A DNA stretch of 34,221 nucleotides from Acidobacteriota bacterium (GTDB taxonomy: Bacteria > Acidobacteriota > Terriglobia > Acidiferrales > UBA7541). The stretch covers positions 1-34,221 of the forward strand of contig PMES01000150.1 in assembly GCA_003154775.1 (NCBI GenBank), read 5' to 3'. Both the position numbers and the translations under genes were made by a program. Below the pieces are notes generated by a model. The model did no database searches. It had not been told where the DNA came from and saw nothing but the letters and a program-made list of their open reading frames with translations. Every line of letters begins with the position of its first letter. Position 1 is the first letter of the stretch. Positions 24,015-34,104 of the stretch are shown piece by piece.

Positions 24015-27000
24015 TCAGAAGGTGAGTTTCAGTGCCAACTGAATCTGGCGCGCCCCGGTCGTGAAATCTGGCCGGACCAGTTCGGAGGTGGATTGTCCGA
24101 ACCCCGGGCCGTCAGCGATCGAGTTATCGGGCTGATTGAATTGCACGCGGTTGAAGAGATTGTAGAACTCGAAACGTAGATCGAGTCTCGTCCGTTCGGT
24201 CATGCTGATGCGCTTGGTGGTGACGAAATCCGTGTTATTGATACCCGGCCCGCGGAACACATTTCGCCCAATATTCCCGGCAGACCCGAACGCCGGATCG
24301 GAGAAGTAACCAACCAACGGACCCGTCTGTGTGCGTGGATTGCCGCTGGGTGTCACCGTTGCCGAAGGGTTGTAGTCAGGACGCGCCGCGAAACCCGTGT
24401 GCTGGGTGTCCACATCCGTGAAGACGTCAAAGGGCAATCCACCGGAGAAAGTGGTGATGCCTGAAATGCCCCAGCCTTCCACTACTTTTCCTAAGAAGCC
24501 CTCCGACCAACGCTTGGCGCCCCGCCCGAAAGGAAGCTGCCAGGAATAGTTCATAACCAGGCGCTGGCGAACGTCGAAATCAGAATTGCCGTGCTCGGGC
24601 CCCAAATCGAGAGAGTCTCGCGGGAAGGATTGATTCCCTAGCCCGGGAACCAACGGGTCGGAGGCGTTGTCGATCGCGTGCGAATACGTGTATGCCCCTT
24701 GAATCGCAAACCCGTGTGAGAATCGCTTGGTGATGTTCATTTGCAGCGCATGATACGTGGAACTGGCAATGCTCTTGTAAAGCTCGGCCTGCAGAAACGC
24801 GCTATTGCCTGCGGCAATGAAGGGCAGGGAACCGTTGTTCCCTCCAAGCCAAAGATTGCTGAACTGCAACGCCGCCGGCGGAACGCCGGATGCCTCCAGA
24901 GCCGTGACCAGTCCGGGCTGCGGCGGATTCCCATCGACCAACCGCAGCAGGTGCGTCCCCTTCGATCCTATGTAGTTCACCTCGAGAAGAAGGTTTGGAT
25001 AAGGTTCGTGCTGAATGCCGATATTCCACGTCTGCGTATAGGGCGTGCGCAAATTCGGGTCGACCAGAAAAGGAAGAATCGGCGAGCAAATGCCCTGCCC
25101 CGCCGACGGGCAATCGTTCACTACCGGCGAAGACTGGAACGTCGGCAAGGGCGATTGTGAGCTCAGCGTGCATTGCTGAAAATCTTGGGGATTCTGGTCC
25201 TGGAAGAACGCCAATAGGCCCAGGCACGGCTGCGTTTCCAGCATCTGGTACGGCGGGTCGCCTCGCAGCATACTGATGAGCTGCCCGAAAATGCGGTCAT
25301 GATAGATGCCATATCCGGCGCGGACCGAGCTCTTGCCATTCCGAAAGGGGTCCCAGGCCGCTGCCACGCGCGGCTCGATGTCCTTCCACTCATTGTGATA
25401 AAGCGGAGCCTGGCCGCTGCCATCGCCCACTCTCGTGAATGTGAACGGCGCAGGCCCGTCTGGCGGAACCGTGAGCGTGGACAACAAATTGTTCACCTCC
25501 GTCGGCACCCCAAAAAACTCATAGCGGAATCCATACGTGAACGTGACATTGGAAAAAACCTTGTAGGAATCCTGCCCGAACCCGGCGACTTCATGCTGTC
25601 GGAATTGACGCGCGTCGGTGGACGTTCGCGTCCCGGCGCTATTGAAGAACTGCGCTTGCGTTTGCAGGTCCACGCCCCCCAGCAGCATCCAGGTCAGATT
25701 TTGCAGTGTGGGGTCTTGATCTGCTGCGGTTCCTGTAATGGCCGCCGGGATGCCAAAGTTGGAGAACACGCTAAAATCCATCATCGTCCGCGAAGCGTAG
25801 TTGTTTGAGCTATTCGAGTACACGTCGTGGAATTCGCCGCCGATCTTGATCGTGTGGCGGCTGAGCACCCAGGAAAAGCTGTCGCCGGCGGTAAATGTCC
25901 CGCTATCGCGTGTCGACCCGCTGCTGTCTCCCAACAAAATGCACCCAAAACCACTGAGGCTCGCGGGCAACGGATAGTCATTCCCATTCCCCACCGCATC
26001 GAGGCTGCCGCTCAATGCATTGAACTGACTCACGCCGGTACAGGTGAGGGGAAACTCCAGGCGATTGAAACCCAACCGGAGTTCATTCGTCATGGTTTGC
26101 CGGAAATTGGAGGTCAGCCCAAGGGAGATATTATCGTTGTGCTGATCGGTGGAAACGCCTCCCAGCCCGGGGAGAAAGTCCTGGTGCCGATAGTTGTTAT
26201 CCGAATACTCGTTGTAAGTGTAATGCAGGGCGAGAATGCCGCCGCCTCGGAAGTCGTGGTCGATTCGTCCGGTAACGCTGTTGCCGTTTGCCAGCGAGTG
26301 GCTTGGGAAGTACAGTCTGCCGCGGGCACCGTCCAGGATCGGCCCATTGGGGGCCGGATAAAGTGCCAGGATTTGCTGCATGGTGGGGTCAAGGGAGAGT
26401 CCCCAGGCATTGTTCAGCGAGCCCGGAGTGCTAACGTCAATCGGTATCGATTGTCCATTAGAGGTATAGGTGAACACCCCTTTTTTGAACGCTTCCGTCG
26501 GGACGATACTGGCATTCAGGATCGTGGTGCTGAATCGCTGCAATTCTTCGTTCACGAAAAAAAACGTCCGGTTCTTTTGGATCGGTCCGCTGAAGGAGTA
26601 GCCAAACTGATTGCGCACGAAAGGGTCATCGTTGCGGTCGGCGGCAAAGTAGTCCTTCGCCGAAAGCGCGGTATAGCGGCCAAACCAGTACGCGTCCGCA
26701 TGAAAATCATTCGCGCCGTGTTTTGTGACGATGTCAATGATGGCCCCGCTATTGCGCCCGAACTCCGGCAGGTAGCTGTTGGTGATGACGCGAAATTCCT
26801 GCGTGGTCTCCGGATTCAGGGAGCTTAGCCCTCTCGGGAATCCACCAAAATCAGGGTCGTTGTTGTCCGTGCCGTCCAGCAGAAAATTGTTGCTGCGTTC
26901 GCGCGAACCATTCACAGAGAATCCGCCAAAGAGCGTGTTGCTCTGGATCACCCCGGGCGACAATAGAATCAAGGCATAGGGGTCACGCAGAATCGACGGC

Positions 27001-27434
27001 AAGTCGGTCATCTGCCGGGAGTCCACCAGATTCCCCACCTGGGCATCGTTTATATTCACGGGCGCCACGGCCTCGCTAGTCACCGTCACCGTCTCTTTGG
27101 CCGAGCTTATTACCAGGTGGGCGTCGAGCGTCAGAACCGCATCCACGTTGAGCGGGATGTGCGAAAACAATATGCTCTTGAATCCCGGGTGCTCGATGCG
27201 AACGTCGTAGACGCCCGGGTTGAGATTGGTGATTCGGTACGTTCCCGATTCATCGGTTTCCGCCGTTCGGGAGATTCCCGTGGCCACATTCACTGCGGTG
27301 ATCTTCGTGTTTGGGACCTCTGCTCCGGTACTGTCCGTCACCGAGCCGGCGAACGATCCTGATTGCGCCAACCCACTTGGTGCAAAACACACACATGCGA
27401 TTACCACCAGCCAAATCGCGCTCCAATTCTTCAT
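24015..27434 (-). CDS. TonB-dependent receptor, Oar-like with N-terminal carboxypeptidase regulatory-like domain
   Basis: The 1139-residue protein has a signal peptide (first 23 residues, cleavage likely after GLAQ), a carboxypeptidase-regulatory-like beta-sandwich (about 25-110, with GSFAGSVTDSTGAEVPNTKI), a plug domain (around 130-240, with FSVNGSRERSNNFLLDGTDNND) and a long beta-barrel ending in a C-terminal Phe (LALKLTF), as expected for outer-membrane assembly. Acidobacteriota have large expanded families of these receptors, usually for uptake of glycans or other large solutes; the substrate here is unknown. ATG 27434 follows AGGGGG about 8 bases upstream. No SusD or TonB gene is adjacent. 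Its leader has a strong hairpin at 27566-27594. Confidence 0.93.
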   Translation of the reverse strand: MKNWSAIWLVVIACVCFAPSGLAQSGSFAGSVTDSTGAEVPNTKITAVNVATGISRTAETDESGTYRITNLNPGVYDVRIEHPGFKSILFSHIPLNVDAVLTLDAHLVISSAKETVTVTSEAVAPVNINDAQVGNLVDSRQMTDLPSILRDPYALILLSPGVIQSNTLFGGFSVNGSRERSNNFLLDGTDNNDPDFGGFPRGLSSLNPETTQEFRVITNSYLPEFGRNSGAIIDIVTKHGANDFHADAYWFGRYTALSAKDYFAADRNDDPFVRNQFGYSFSGPIQKNRTFFFVNEELQRFSTTILNASIVPTEAFKKGVFTYTSNGQSIPIDVSTPGSLNNAWGLSLDPTMQQILALYPAPNGPILDGARGRLYFPSHSLANGNSVTGRIDHDFRGGGILALHYTYNEYSDNNYRHQDFLPGLGGVSTDQHNDNISLGLTSNFRQTMTNELRLGFNRLEFPLTCTGVSQFNALSGSLDAVGNGNDYPLPASLSGFGCILLGDSSGSTRDSGTFTAGDSFSWVLSRHTIKIGGEFHDVYSNSSNNYASRTMMDFSVFSNFGIPAAITGTAADQDPTLQNLTWMLLGGVDLQTQAQFFNSAGTRTSTDARQFRQHEVAGFGQDSYKVFSNVTFTYGFRYEFFGVPTEVNNLLSTLTVPPDGPAPFTFTRVGDGSGQAPLYHNEWKDIEPRVAAAWDPFRNGKSSVRAGYGIYHDRIFGQLISMLRGDPPYQMLETQPCLGLLAFFQDQNPQDFQQCTLSSQSPLPTFQSSPVVNDCPSAGQGICSPILPFLVDPNLRTPYTQTWNIGIQHEPYPNLLLEVNYIGSKGTHLLRLVDGNPPQPGLVTALEASGVPPAALQFSNLWLGGNNGSLPFIAAGNSAFLQAELYKSIASSTYHALQMNITKRFSHGFAIQGAYTYSHAIDNASDPLVPGLGNQSFPRDSLDLGPEHGNSDFDVRQRLVMNYSWQLPFGRGAKRWSEGFLGKVVEGWGISGITTFSGGLPFDVFTDVDTQHTGFAARPDYNPSATVTPSGNPRTQTGPLVGYFSDPAFGSAGNIGRNVFRGPGINNTDFVTTKRISMTERTRLDLRFEFYNLFNRVQFNQPDNSIADGPGFGQSTSELVRPDFTTGARQIQLALKLTF

Positions 27435-27565
27435 TGGACGCCCCCTGAAATCTGTCTACGTTTGGATGCGACGGATGAACGGGCGTTTGCCACACCCCGG
27501 AGCTACCTCAGCCCGCATCATCCCCACAGGAAAATGCCACAGCCCCGAGAGCGCTCGCGGGCTGA

Positions 27566-27594
27566 GCTGAATACCTCCCCTGGAGGTATTCAGC
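27566..27594. repeat. Perfect 13-bp inverted repeat (hairpin) in the receptor leader
   Basis: GCTGAATACCTCC (27566-27578) and its exact reverse complement (27582-27594) flank a three-base loop. It lies 132-160 bases upstream of the receptor start, within the leader if transcription starts near 27622. It has no T-run on the minus strand. Possible roles are an operator dyad, an RNA stability element or an attenuator; the sequence alone does not tell. Confidence 0.7.
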
Positions 27595-27628
27595 CGCAGT
27601 TTCCCTTTTGCTCTCGAAAACAGCACCA

Positions 27629-27634
27629 TTGTAC
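27629..27634 (-). promoter_or_regulatory. Candidate -10 element of the TonB-dependent receptor gene
   Basis: On the minus strand the hexamer TACAAT matches five of six consensus bases. No good -35 is present at 16-18 bases (the sequence there is near TGTCGC). A start near 27622 would give a leader of about 190 bases that includes the 13-bp hairpin. Confidence 0.35.
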
Positions 27635-28104
27635 GCCCATCTCGCTCGTTTGCGACATTTTGACGCGATTTTTCATCGCAGCACTCCCGGCGCTCTGCCA
27701 TCCCCGCCAGCCCAACCCGAAATGGCCCCAGATTCCCGCCCGCTCTTGCAACAGCTAAACATTCTGCGCGCCAGATCACGGCACACTCGGCACTTGAGCG
27801 CTTTGAAATCAACTTGTTTATGGGTTTATGTGAAGAGTTGGTAGCGATACCGGGAGTCCCTTTGTTACGTCGGACTTTTCGCAACAATACTGGGAAAACC
27901 CTGTGTTGTAAAGGCCTTCGAACCGATGGCTCGTTTCCAAAAAACTAGTGTTGATGGCAAATTTTGACCCGTTCCATTTGAGAAAGTAGTCCAAAATAGT
28001 CTCACGGAAACACGCAGATCAGAGGTAAGAGTTTCCATTGCACGCGCATTGACGAGTTCCGAGCCGCCCTTTGCTGCTCTCAAGTTGCTCCAAGAACTCG
28101 TAGC

Positions 28105-28815
28105 TCAGTTCACGGTCGCCCCGCCGCAGCACTTTTTGTATTTCTTTCCCGAACCGCACGGACACGGATCGTTCCGCCCGACCTTGGAGGCCGTGCGCCG
28201 AGACTCAGGCGCGGATGTATTGCCCACGTAGGCTTTTTGGTGCGCCTGGAAATACCGATACGCCCCCACCAGCCCAGCCGCCATGTGCACGATGATGTCC
28301 TCGCGCTTCTCTGGGGTGATCGGCTGGGGACGCATCTTTGGGTCTGCGTCGTGCTCGTGGCAGAGCATCATCATGGGGATCAGCCATCCGCCGTGCTCCT
28401 CGTCCTCAACCAACTCAGCCCAGCCATCGTGGCGCATGTGCATGCCCCGCATGAAGCCGCGGGCCCAGTCGTTGCCGTGCGCCACGCCGTGTTCGTCCTC
28501 CAGCAGGAGCGGAACGTAGACTTCGCCGTTGAACAGCGTCCCGGCGATGGCGTTCCAGTGCCGCATCATCAGCCCGAAGATTTCGTTCGCCTCTTCGAGG
28601 CTGGAGAACTCGCAGGCATCCGACATCTCGCCGCCGAAGACCTCCCGGTTGTATTCGCTCGGCATCACGGTTTCCGGCCCCGCGATTAGGGCGGCAAAGA
28701 ACCCGTCGAGTTCTTCGAGGTTCATTGCCCTGCCACCTTTGCAGCCCCTCAGAAATGCTCCGAGGCGGTTGAGTTCCGCGTCGTTGAGGGACTCGCGCTT
28801 GGTGAAAATGGTCAT
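28105..28815 (-). CDS. UPF0149 (YecA-like) protein with C-terminal SEC-C zinc motif
   Basis: The 236-residue product has the UPF0149/YgfB-YecA pattern, including [17 protein letters not shown] near residue 31 and WARGFMRGM in the middle, followed by a C-terminal SEC-C motif [19 protein letters not shown], whose Cys residues (CxC...CC) bind zinc as in the SecA tail. SEC-C tails in SecA contact SecB and ribosomes, and YecA in E. coli is reported as a SecA-like ribosome or SecB-related accessory protein. The specific role here is unknown. It starts 30 bases after recD2 and is likely co-transcribed with it. ATG 28815 is the start. Confidence 0.87.
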   Translation of the reverse strand: MTIFTKRESLNDAELNRLGAFLRGCKGGRAMNLEELDGFFAALIAGPETVMPSEYNREVFGGEMSDACEFSSLEEANEIFGLMMRHWNAIAGTLFNGEVYVPLLLEDEHGVAHGNDWARGFMRGMHMRHDGWAELVEDEEHGGWLIPMMMLCHEHDADPKMRPQPITPEKREDIIVHMAAGLVGAYRYFQAHQKAYVGNTSAPESRRTASKVGRNDPCPCGSGKKYKKCCGGATVN

Positions 28816-28845
28816 TGCGATTTCCAGACGCTCCCAGCAACTGCT

Positions 28846-31059
28846 CTACGATACTACCCCTTGTTGCCCGTTGCCTCGAAGGCTAGTGAGTAGCCCCGAA
28901 TACCGCCTCTGCGGACGGTCGTTGCGGACGGCTATGGCAAGCGCCTTGTTCTGCCCGATCAGTACGACAAGCTTTTTGCCCCGCGTGATTCCCGTGTAGA
29001 TAAGATTCCGTTGCAGCAGCATGTAGTGTTGCGTGGCGATCGGGATCACCACGGCTGGGAATTCCGACCCTTGGGATTTGTGGATGGTGACTGCGTAGGC
29101 AAGCGAAACCTCGTCCAGTTCGCCAAAGTCGTACTTTACCCTGCGCTCGTCGAAGCGGATGGTGACCTCATGCTCGATGGGATCGATGCGCTCGATAGTT
29201 CCGATGTCCCCGTTGAAAACATCCTTGTCGTAGTCGTTCTCGGTCTGGATCACCTTGTCGCCCATCTGGAACCGCCACCCGAACCGCTCGACCATGGGCT
29301 CTCCCGCCCGCACCGGGTTCAACACCTGCTGAAGCGCCGTGTTCAGTTCGCGCACCCCGAGCGATCCTCGGTTCATGGGGCAAAGAACCTGAACATCGCG
29401 GATGGAATCGAACCCGAAGCGGTGCGGAATTCGTTCCTTCACCAGCTTGACGAGCGTGGCGGCGATCTTCTCTGGCTCATCCCGCTCGACGAAGTGGAAA
29501 TCGGAGTCTCGCTCCGCTCTCCGCACGTCCGGCATCTGCCCGCGGCGGACACGGTGGGCATTAATAATGATCTGGCTATTTGCCGCCTGCCGGAAGACTT
29601 CCGTCAATCGCATGATCGGCACCACGCCGCTCTCGATCAAATCATGCAGCACCGTGCCCGGCCCAACGGATGGAAGCTGGTCCACGTCGCCAACCAAAAT
29701 CAACCCGGCGTGGTTCGGCACCGCCCGCAAAAGCGAATGCATCAGCGGCACGTCCACCATGGAAGTCTCATCAATGACCAACAGACCGCAGGAAAGCGGA
29801 TTGGCTTCATTCCTGTTGAACCGCCCAGTCGCGGGGTCAATCTCCAGCAGGCGATGGATCGTCTTCGCATCCATGCCCGTGGTCTCGTTCAGCCGCTTCG
29901 CCGCCCGTCCTGTGGGGGCGCACAGCAGGCACTTCACATTCTTTGCCCGCAAGATCATCAGGATGGAATTGACGAGCGTGGTCTTGCCGACGCCGGGGCC
30001 GCCCGTGATCACGACCACGCGGTTGGCAATAACCGTCTTCAGCGCCTCGCGCTGGCTGGGCGCAAGCGTTTTGCCCGTTCGCTTTTCGCACCACGCAACG
30101 GCCTTCTCGAATTCAATCGGTGGATAGAGCGGTTGCCCCTCCGCCAGTCGCTTGATCCTTGCCGCAATCCCCTCTTCCGCTTTTCTGAGGTGGGGCAGGA
30201 AGATCAGCGGCTCACCTTCGATCTCTTCCAGCAGCAGGGAGCCGCCTGTGAGCATCTGCGAAAGCGCCTGCTCGACGATCCCCTCCTGCACTTCGAGTAG
30301 CTTCACAGCGGCGAGTTTCAGCTTCGCCAAAGGCAGGGCGCAGTGCCCGTCCGAGGTCGCCTCCAACAAGGTGTGATCGATGCCCGCCTTGGCACGATTG
30401 ATCGAGTCCTTCGGAATCCCAACCTTTTGCGCGATCTGGTCGGCAGTCGCAAAGCCGATCCCGTAGATGTCTTTCGCCAGCGCGTAGGGATTGCTGCGCA
30501 CCTTTTCAATCGCCTGTTCCCCGTAGGTCTTGAAGATGCGCACCGCCCGGCTGGTGCTCACGCCGTGGCTGTGCAGGAACAGCATGATCTCGCGGATTTG
30601 CTTCGCCTCTCGCCATGCGTGGGCGATCCGCTCCCGGCGCTTGGGGCCGATCCCGTCTACCGATTGCAGTTCGGACGGGCGGCTTTCGATGACGGCGAGA
30701 ACGTCGGCTCCGAAGTGCCCCACCAGCTTCTTCGCAAGGATCGGGCCGATTCCCTTCACGAGGCCGCTGCCGAGGTACCGCTCGATCCCCTCGGCTGTGG
30801 TCGGCGGCACGGTCTTCAGAGTGGTGGCTTTGAATTGCAGCCCATGTTCCTTGTCCCTGACCCACCAGCCTTCCGCCGCCAGCCATTCTCCTGCCGTCAC
30901 TGACGGCAGAGAGCCCACAACCGTCACGTCATCCCGCTGTCCGCTGACTTTTACCCGCAGGACGCAGAAACCGCTCTCGTCGTTATGGAAGGTGACGCGC
31001 TCGATCAACCCCGAGATTTGCTCGGTCGCGGGTCGGCGCTCGGGGGTCGCGGCATTCAT
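28846..31059 (-). CDS. recD2: RecD2 family SF1B DNA helicase (RecD/TraA type)
   Basis: RecD2 is a 5'-3' SF1B helicase found without RecBC, linked to DNA repair and replication stress. The 737-residue protein has the long N-terminal region typical of RecD2 with helix-hairpin-helix-like GIGP motifs (GLVKGIGP at 100-106, VDGIGPKRRER at 134-144), Walker A GGPGVGKT (353-360), Walker B VIDET (428-432), motif III VGDVDQLPSVG, and the C-terminal TIHKSQGSEF and YTGITRGK motifs. Length and motif order are standard. The 156-base gap upstream (31060-31215) shows no convincing promoter, so it may be read with or without the kinase gene upstream. Confidence 0.95.
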   Translation of the reverse strand: MNAATPERRPATEQISGLIERVTFHNDESGFCVLRVKVSGQRDDVTVVGSLPSVTAGEWLAAEGWWVRDKEHGLQFKATTLKTVPPTTAEGIERYLGSGLVKGIGPILAKKLVGHFGADVLAVIESRPSELQSVDGIGPKRRERIAHAWREAKQIREIMLFLHSHGVSTSRAVRIFKTYGEQAIEKVRSNPYALAKDIYGIGFATADQIAQKVGIPKDSINRAKAGIDHTLLEATSDGHCALPLAKLKLAAVKLLEVQEGIVEQALSQMLTGGSLLLEEIEGEPLIFLPHLRKAEEGIAARIKRLAEGQPLYPPIEFEKAVAWCEKRTGKTLAPSQREALKTVIANRVVVITGGPGVGKTTLVNSILMILRAKNVKCLLCAPTGRAAKRLNETTGMDAKTIHRLLEIDPATGRFNRNEANPLSCGLLVIDETSMVDVPLMHSLLRAVPNHAGLILVGDVDQLPSVGPGTVLHDLIESGVVPIMRLTEVFRQAANSQIIINAHRVRRGQMPDVRRAERDSDFHFVERDEPEKIAATLVKLVKERIPHRFGFDSIRDVQVLCPMNRGSLGVRELNTALQQVLNPVRAGEPMVERFGWRFQMGDKVIQTENDYDKDVFNGDIGTIERIDPIEHEVTIRFDERRVKYDFGELDEVSLAYAVTIHKSQGSEFPAVVIPIATQHYMLLQRNLIYTGITRGKKLVVLIGQNKALAIAVRNDRPQRRYSGLLTSLRGNGQQGVVS

Positions 31060-31215
31060 GCGTGGGCTTCATTTTGCCATGGCAGGAGCTTTCCGGGGGC
31101 AGGTACGGGGAACTCGTTCTTAGGCTCTCAGGGATATTGGACGGGGTTAACCTCGGCCGGGACGTTTCAGAGGTCACTACGACCTTTTGGGCCAAGCTGC
31201 CGGGGCCTGCTGAAC

Positions 31216-34065
31216 TTACTTCAGCTTCGCGTACTCGGCTTTCGCAGCAATGAGGATGGGAATGTCAGGGTCGGCGTCTTTCCAGAGCGTGAGGAAATCT
31301 TGATAGGCAGCTTTGGCTTTGGCGGTGTCGCCTTGAATGGCATAGGCGCGGCCTAGCTGGAGATGGGCGAGTGCGCCGATGGGTTCATTGACGACGATGC
31401 CACGACGGTCGAGGATTTTCTGAAACTCGGCGGCGGCTTCACGTCCCTGATGCGCGGCCAGATACGCTTCCCCACGCACATAGGCGGGATAGAGAGAGGC
31501 GGCCAAACCTAGCTCATAGGGTATGGCGACCTGAAGAACCCCAATGGCGTTCTCTGAATCGCCACGGTTGAGCGCAATCTGCGCGTGCAGTGTCGGGAGG
31601 TAAGCGAATCGGACAATAGTATCTTCTGGAAAGCGCTTACCCAAATCATCGGCCAGTGCCTGTGCCCGAACTGTATGACCTGCCAAAGCCAGCGCCAATG
31701 CCGCCGGATACTTGACATCTCGTCCAGTCGAAAGCCTGAGTGCGGACTCTACCTGCTGCCGCGCCTCCGCCGCGTTGCCGAACAAGGCTTCCCTCAGGCC
31801 AGAATAAGCAGAGTACGTTGCGGCCGTCTCCTGTTGCTCTGCGCGTTTAGCGGAATCCGTCGCCCGGTGGGAAAATTCTCGGGCCGTCCTAAGCCGACCG
31901 GAATACGCCGCTGTATCGGCTTCGTTGGCCAGCAGCGTATCTTCCACTCCCGGCTTGCCCGTAGCCCACGCCACCTGCTGTGCCATCCCTGCCGGGTCGT
32001 TTTGCAAGAAGGCAAGTAGATACACTAGGCCGTGCAGGTCAGGAGAATCGATCTTCTTCGCCTGCGCCTCTTTGGCTGTGGCCTGGGCATCCTCCAGCCG
32101 ATTCAGACTGAAATAGGTCAAGACAAGGTTGGAATAAGTCACACCGTTCACATCCAAGCGGAGGGACTCGCGGTATTCCGCAAGGGCTTTGTCATGTTGT
32201 CCGAGAAGCGAGTAGGCCCATCCCAGGTCATTTCGCGGTGCCCAGTATCTTGGATAGATTTGTACAACGACTCCGTAGGCCCGCTCCGCCTTCTCCAAAT
32301 CACGGGTGGCAAATCCATGGTAGGTAGCCTCGATGTACAGTTTCTCTCTCTCGCTCGCGCGCTCGCGCAGTTCGTATGCCTTCCGAAAATTATCCAAAGC
32401 TAGTGCGGATTCGCCCAGATTGTGATAGCTCATCCCGAGAAAGTTGTAAGCTATAGCGAACTTCGGGTCGAGTCTGATGGCCTGCTGGAACATAGGTATT
32501 GCAGAGGCGGGATCGTCGTCTCCGGCTACCTTTTTCCAGCCTAAGCTGTAGGCTTGAAGCGCTTCTAGAGAGGGTGTAGTCGCTTGTTCCAGCGGTGTAT
32601 CGAACTTCTGCACAGTGCTCAGCGATTCGCCCAGTTTGTTGCGAATTTCCAAAGCTGTTTTTCCCAGAGCATCGAGCACATGGTTTTTGTCGTTCGCCTG
32701 AGCTTCCGTGCTCGCCAGCGATTCTCCACTCAAGCAGTTGACTGCCTTGACGGTCAGGAGGTATTGCGTGCCAATCTGTGCAATCGAGCCGTCAATGACG
32801 GCCTTGCTCCCTGTCCGTTGGCAAACTTCACGCGAAATCTCAGGGGTGAGCTTCGTCTCGGGTGGCTGTCCCATCAGTCGCAACGTTTCCTTGACGCGTT
32901 GCTCAGGGACAAGGCTAAGGAAGGGGGATTGTTCGAGCTGTACGGTTAATCCCTGCCGAAGTGTGCTATCGAACACCGCATCGCCCGTTTTGTTGTCGAA
33001 ATCGGAGATGACAATGGTGTCCTTGTCAGTCAGCGCATGTGCCTTGCGGGAGTGGAACAACCAACCGCCCACTGCCATCCCGATGACCATGATTGCGACG
33101 CCAGTGACCGCCACCCTTCGGAACTGAGTGGATTTTGGAGCGGGCTTCAACCTCGTCTCGGCTGCTGCGACGGCAGCACGGCCCGATTCCGAATCGCGTT
33201 TCAACCTCTGCAAGTCCGTGCGGATATCGGCAGCACTCTGATAGCGCAACTTGCGGTCTTTTTCCAGTGCCTTACCGATGATCTCTTCCAGCTTCGGCGG
33301 AAGTTCCGGCTTTAACCGCGCTACAGGAACTGGTGCTCGATTTAGAATCGCCTCGTGTACGATGGCTGCGGTGTTACCCGGAAATGCCATCCGTCCTGTC
33401 GCCATCTCGTAGAGCACTGCCCCGAACGAGAACAAATCCGTCCGTGCATCCAGTTCTTCCCCTCGCGCTTGCTCCGGCGACATATAAGCCATCGTGCCCA
33501 CCGTCGTGCCGGGGCTGGTCAGGAGTTCCTCCGCTGTGGCAGTCGGCATCTCGGAAACACCTATGACTGGGCCAGCGGGGACTACCTTCGCCAAACCGAA
33601 GTCGAGAATCTTGGCGCTCCGTAGGTCAGTCACAAATATGTTGGCGGGCTTGATGTCACGGTGGATGATACCCTTTTTGTGAGCGGCGTCCAGCGCACCA
33701 GCGATTTCGGTTCCCAAGTCCAGCACTTGTTCAAGCGGCAAGGGCTTGCCCGAAATGCGGTATTTCAGCGTAGCGCCCTCTAGATACTCCATGGCGATGA
33801 ACGCCTTGCCCTCCGCCTCCCCAATGTCATAAATGGTGCAGATGTTGGGATGGTTCATGGCCGACGCTGCCTGCGCCTCTCTTTGAAAACGCGCCAGTGC
33901 CTGTGAGTCTTTCGCGAGATTGTCGGGTAGGAATTTTAGTGCAACATGACGGTGCAGGCGGGTGTCTTCCGCCTCGTAAACAACACCCATCCCCCCACCG
34001 CCCACCTTCTTGATGATGCGGTAGTGGGAAATGGTCTGGCCGACCGAGGACGGGGATTCCGCCAT
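31216..34065 (-). CDS. PknB-type Ser/Thr protein kinase with transmembrane segment and TPR-rich extracytoplasmic domain
   Basis: The 949-residue protein begins with a eukaryotic-like kinase domain (about 15-285): glycine loop [10 protein letters not shown] (21-30), ATP-binding lysine VALK (K44), catalytic HRDIKPAN (135-142), DFG (155-157) and MSPEQARG. A basic linker and one membrane helix (about 317-337, containing [13 protein letters not shown]) follow. Next come a FlgO/TolB-like domain ([10 protein letters not shown] near 350) and many tetratricopeptide repeats (about 520-940). In Acidobacteriota such kinase-TPR fusions are abundant, with kinase inside and TPRs outside. All catalytic residues are present, so it should be active. 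Substrates are unknown. ATG 34065 is the start and lies only about 9 bases after a promoter -10. Confidence 0.94.
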   Translation of the reverse strand: MAESPSSVGQTISHYRIIKKVGGGGMGVVYEAEDTRLHRHVALKFLPDNLAKDSQALARFQREAQAASAMNHPNICTIYDIGEAEGKAFIAMEYLEGATLKYRISGKPLPLEQVLDLGTEIAGALDAAHKKGIIHRDIKPANIFVTDLRSAKILDFGLAKVVPAGPVIGVSEMPTATAEELLTSPGTTVGTMAYMSPEQARGEELDARTDLFSFGAVLYEMATGRMAFPGNTAAIVHEAILNRAPVPVARLKPELPPKLEEIIGKALEKDRKLRYQSAADIRTDLQRLKRDSESGRAAVAAAETRLKPAPKSTQFRRVAVTGVAIMVIGMAVGGWLFHSRKAHALTDKDTIVISDFDNKTGDAVFDSTLRQGLTVQLEQSPFLSLVPEQRVKETLRLMGQPPETKLTPEISREVCQRTGSKAVIDGSIAQIGTQYLLTVKAVNCLSGESLASTEAQANDKNHVLDALGKTALEIRNKLGESLSTVQKFDTPLEQATTPSLEALQAYSLGWKKVAGDDDPASAIPMFQQAIRLDPKFAIAYNFLGMSYHNLGESALALDNFRKAYELRERASEREKLYIEATYHGFATRDLEKAERAYGVVVQIYPRYWAPRNDLGWAYSLLGQHDKALAEYRESLRLDVNGVTYSNLVLTYFSLNRLEDAQATAKEAQAKKIDSPDLHGLVYLLAFLQNDPAGMAQQVAWATGKPGVEDTLLANEADTAAYSGRLRTAREFSHRATDSAKRAEQQETAATYSAYSGLREALFGNAAEARQQVESALRLSTGRDVKYPAALALALAGHTVRAQALADDLGKRFPEDTIVRFAYLPTLHAQIALNRGDSENAIGVLQVAIPYELGLAASLYPAYVRGEAYLAAHQGREAAAEFQKILDRRGIVVNEPIGALAHLQLGRAYAIQGDTAKAKAAYQDFLTLWKDADPDIPILIAAKAEYAKLK

Positions 34066-34074
34066 TCTGCTGTC

Positions 34075-34104
34075 ATGTTAGGTTGCGTGCGTAACGCAAG
34101 TCAA
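34075..34104 (-). promoter_or_regulatory. Candidate sigma-70-like promoter of the kinase gene, near-leaderless, with dyad
   Basis: On the minus strand TTGACT (34104-34099, five of six) and TAACAT (34080-34075, four of six) are 18 bases apart. Initiation about 7 bases later falls at 34068, so the transcript leader would be only some 3 bases and the message nearly leaderless. The spacer holds the dyad TTGCG-N7-CGCAA, a possible operator. Upstream (34105-34221) I see no further gene; a plus-strand TATAAT at 34149 lacks a -35, and a weak hairpin plus T-run follows it. Confidence 0.45.

Larger units (their letters stand above)
27435..28104. other. Intergenic region between the receptor and UPF0149 genes
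   Basis: These 670 bases hold no convincing gene. The part nearest the receptor contains its ribosome binding site, the hairpin at 27566-27594 and the -10 candidate at 27629-27634. The rest (about 27700-28104) has lower GC than its surroundings. A 72-codon minus-strand frame at 27865-28083 resembles no family I know and is probably chance or a decayed remnant. Confidence 0.5.

Noticed and set aside
27915-27945. TTCGAA stretch resembling a tRNA T-loop
   Set aside because: Flanking bases do not pair as a T-stem and no acceptor or anticodon arm could be built.
27865-28083. 72-codon minus-strand frame in the intergenic region
   Set aside because: No recognisable similarity, no clear ribosome binding site; may be chance or decayed sequence.
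29011-30300. 429-codon plus-strand open frame opposite recD2
   Set aside because: It is fully antisense to a helicase with all motifs intact; long opposite frames are expected in GC-rich coding DNA, and its translation shows no domain.
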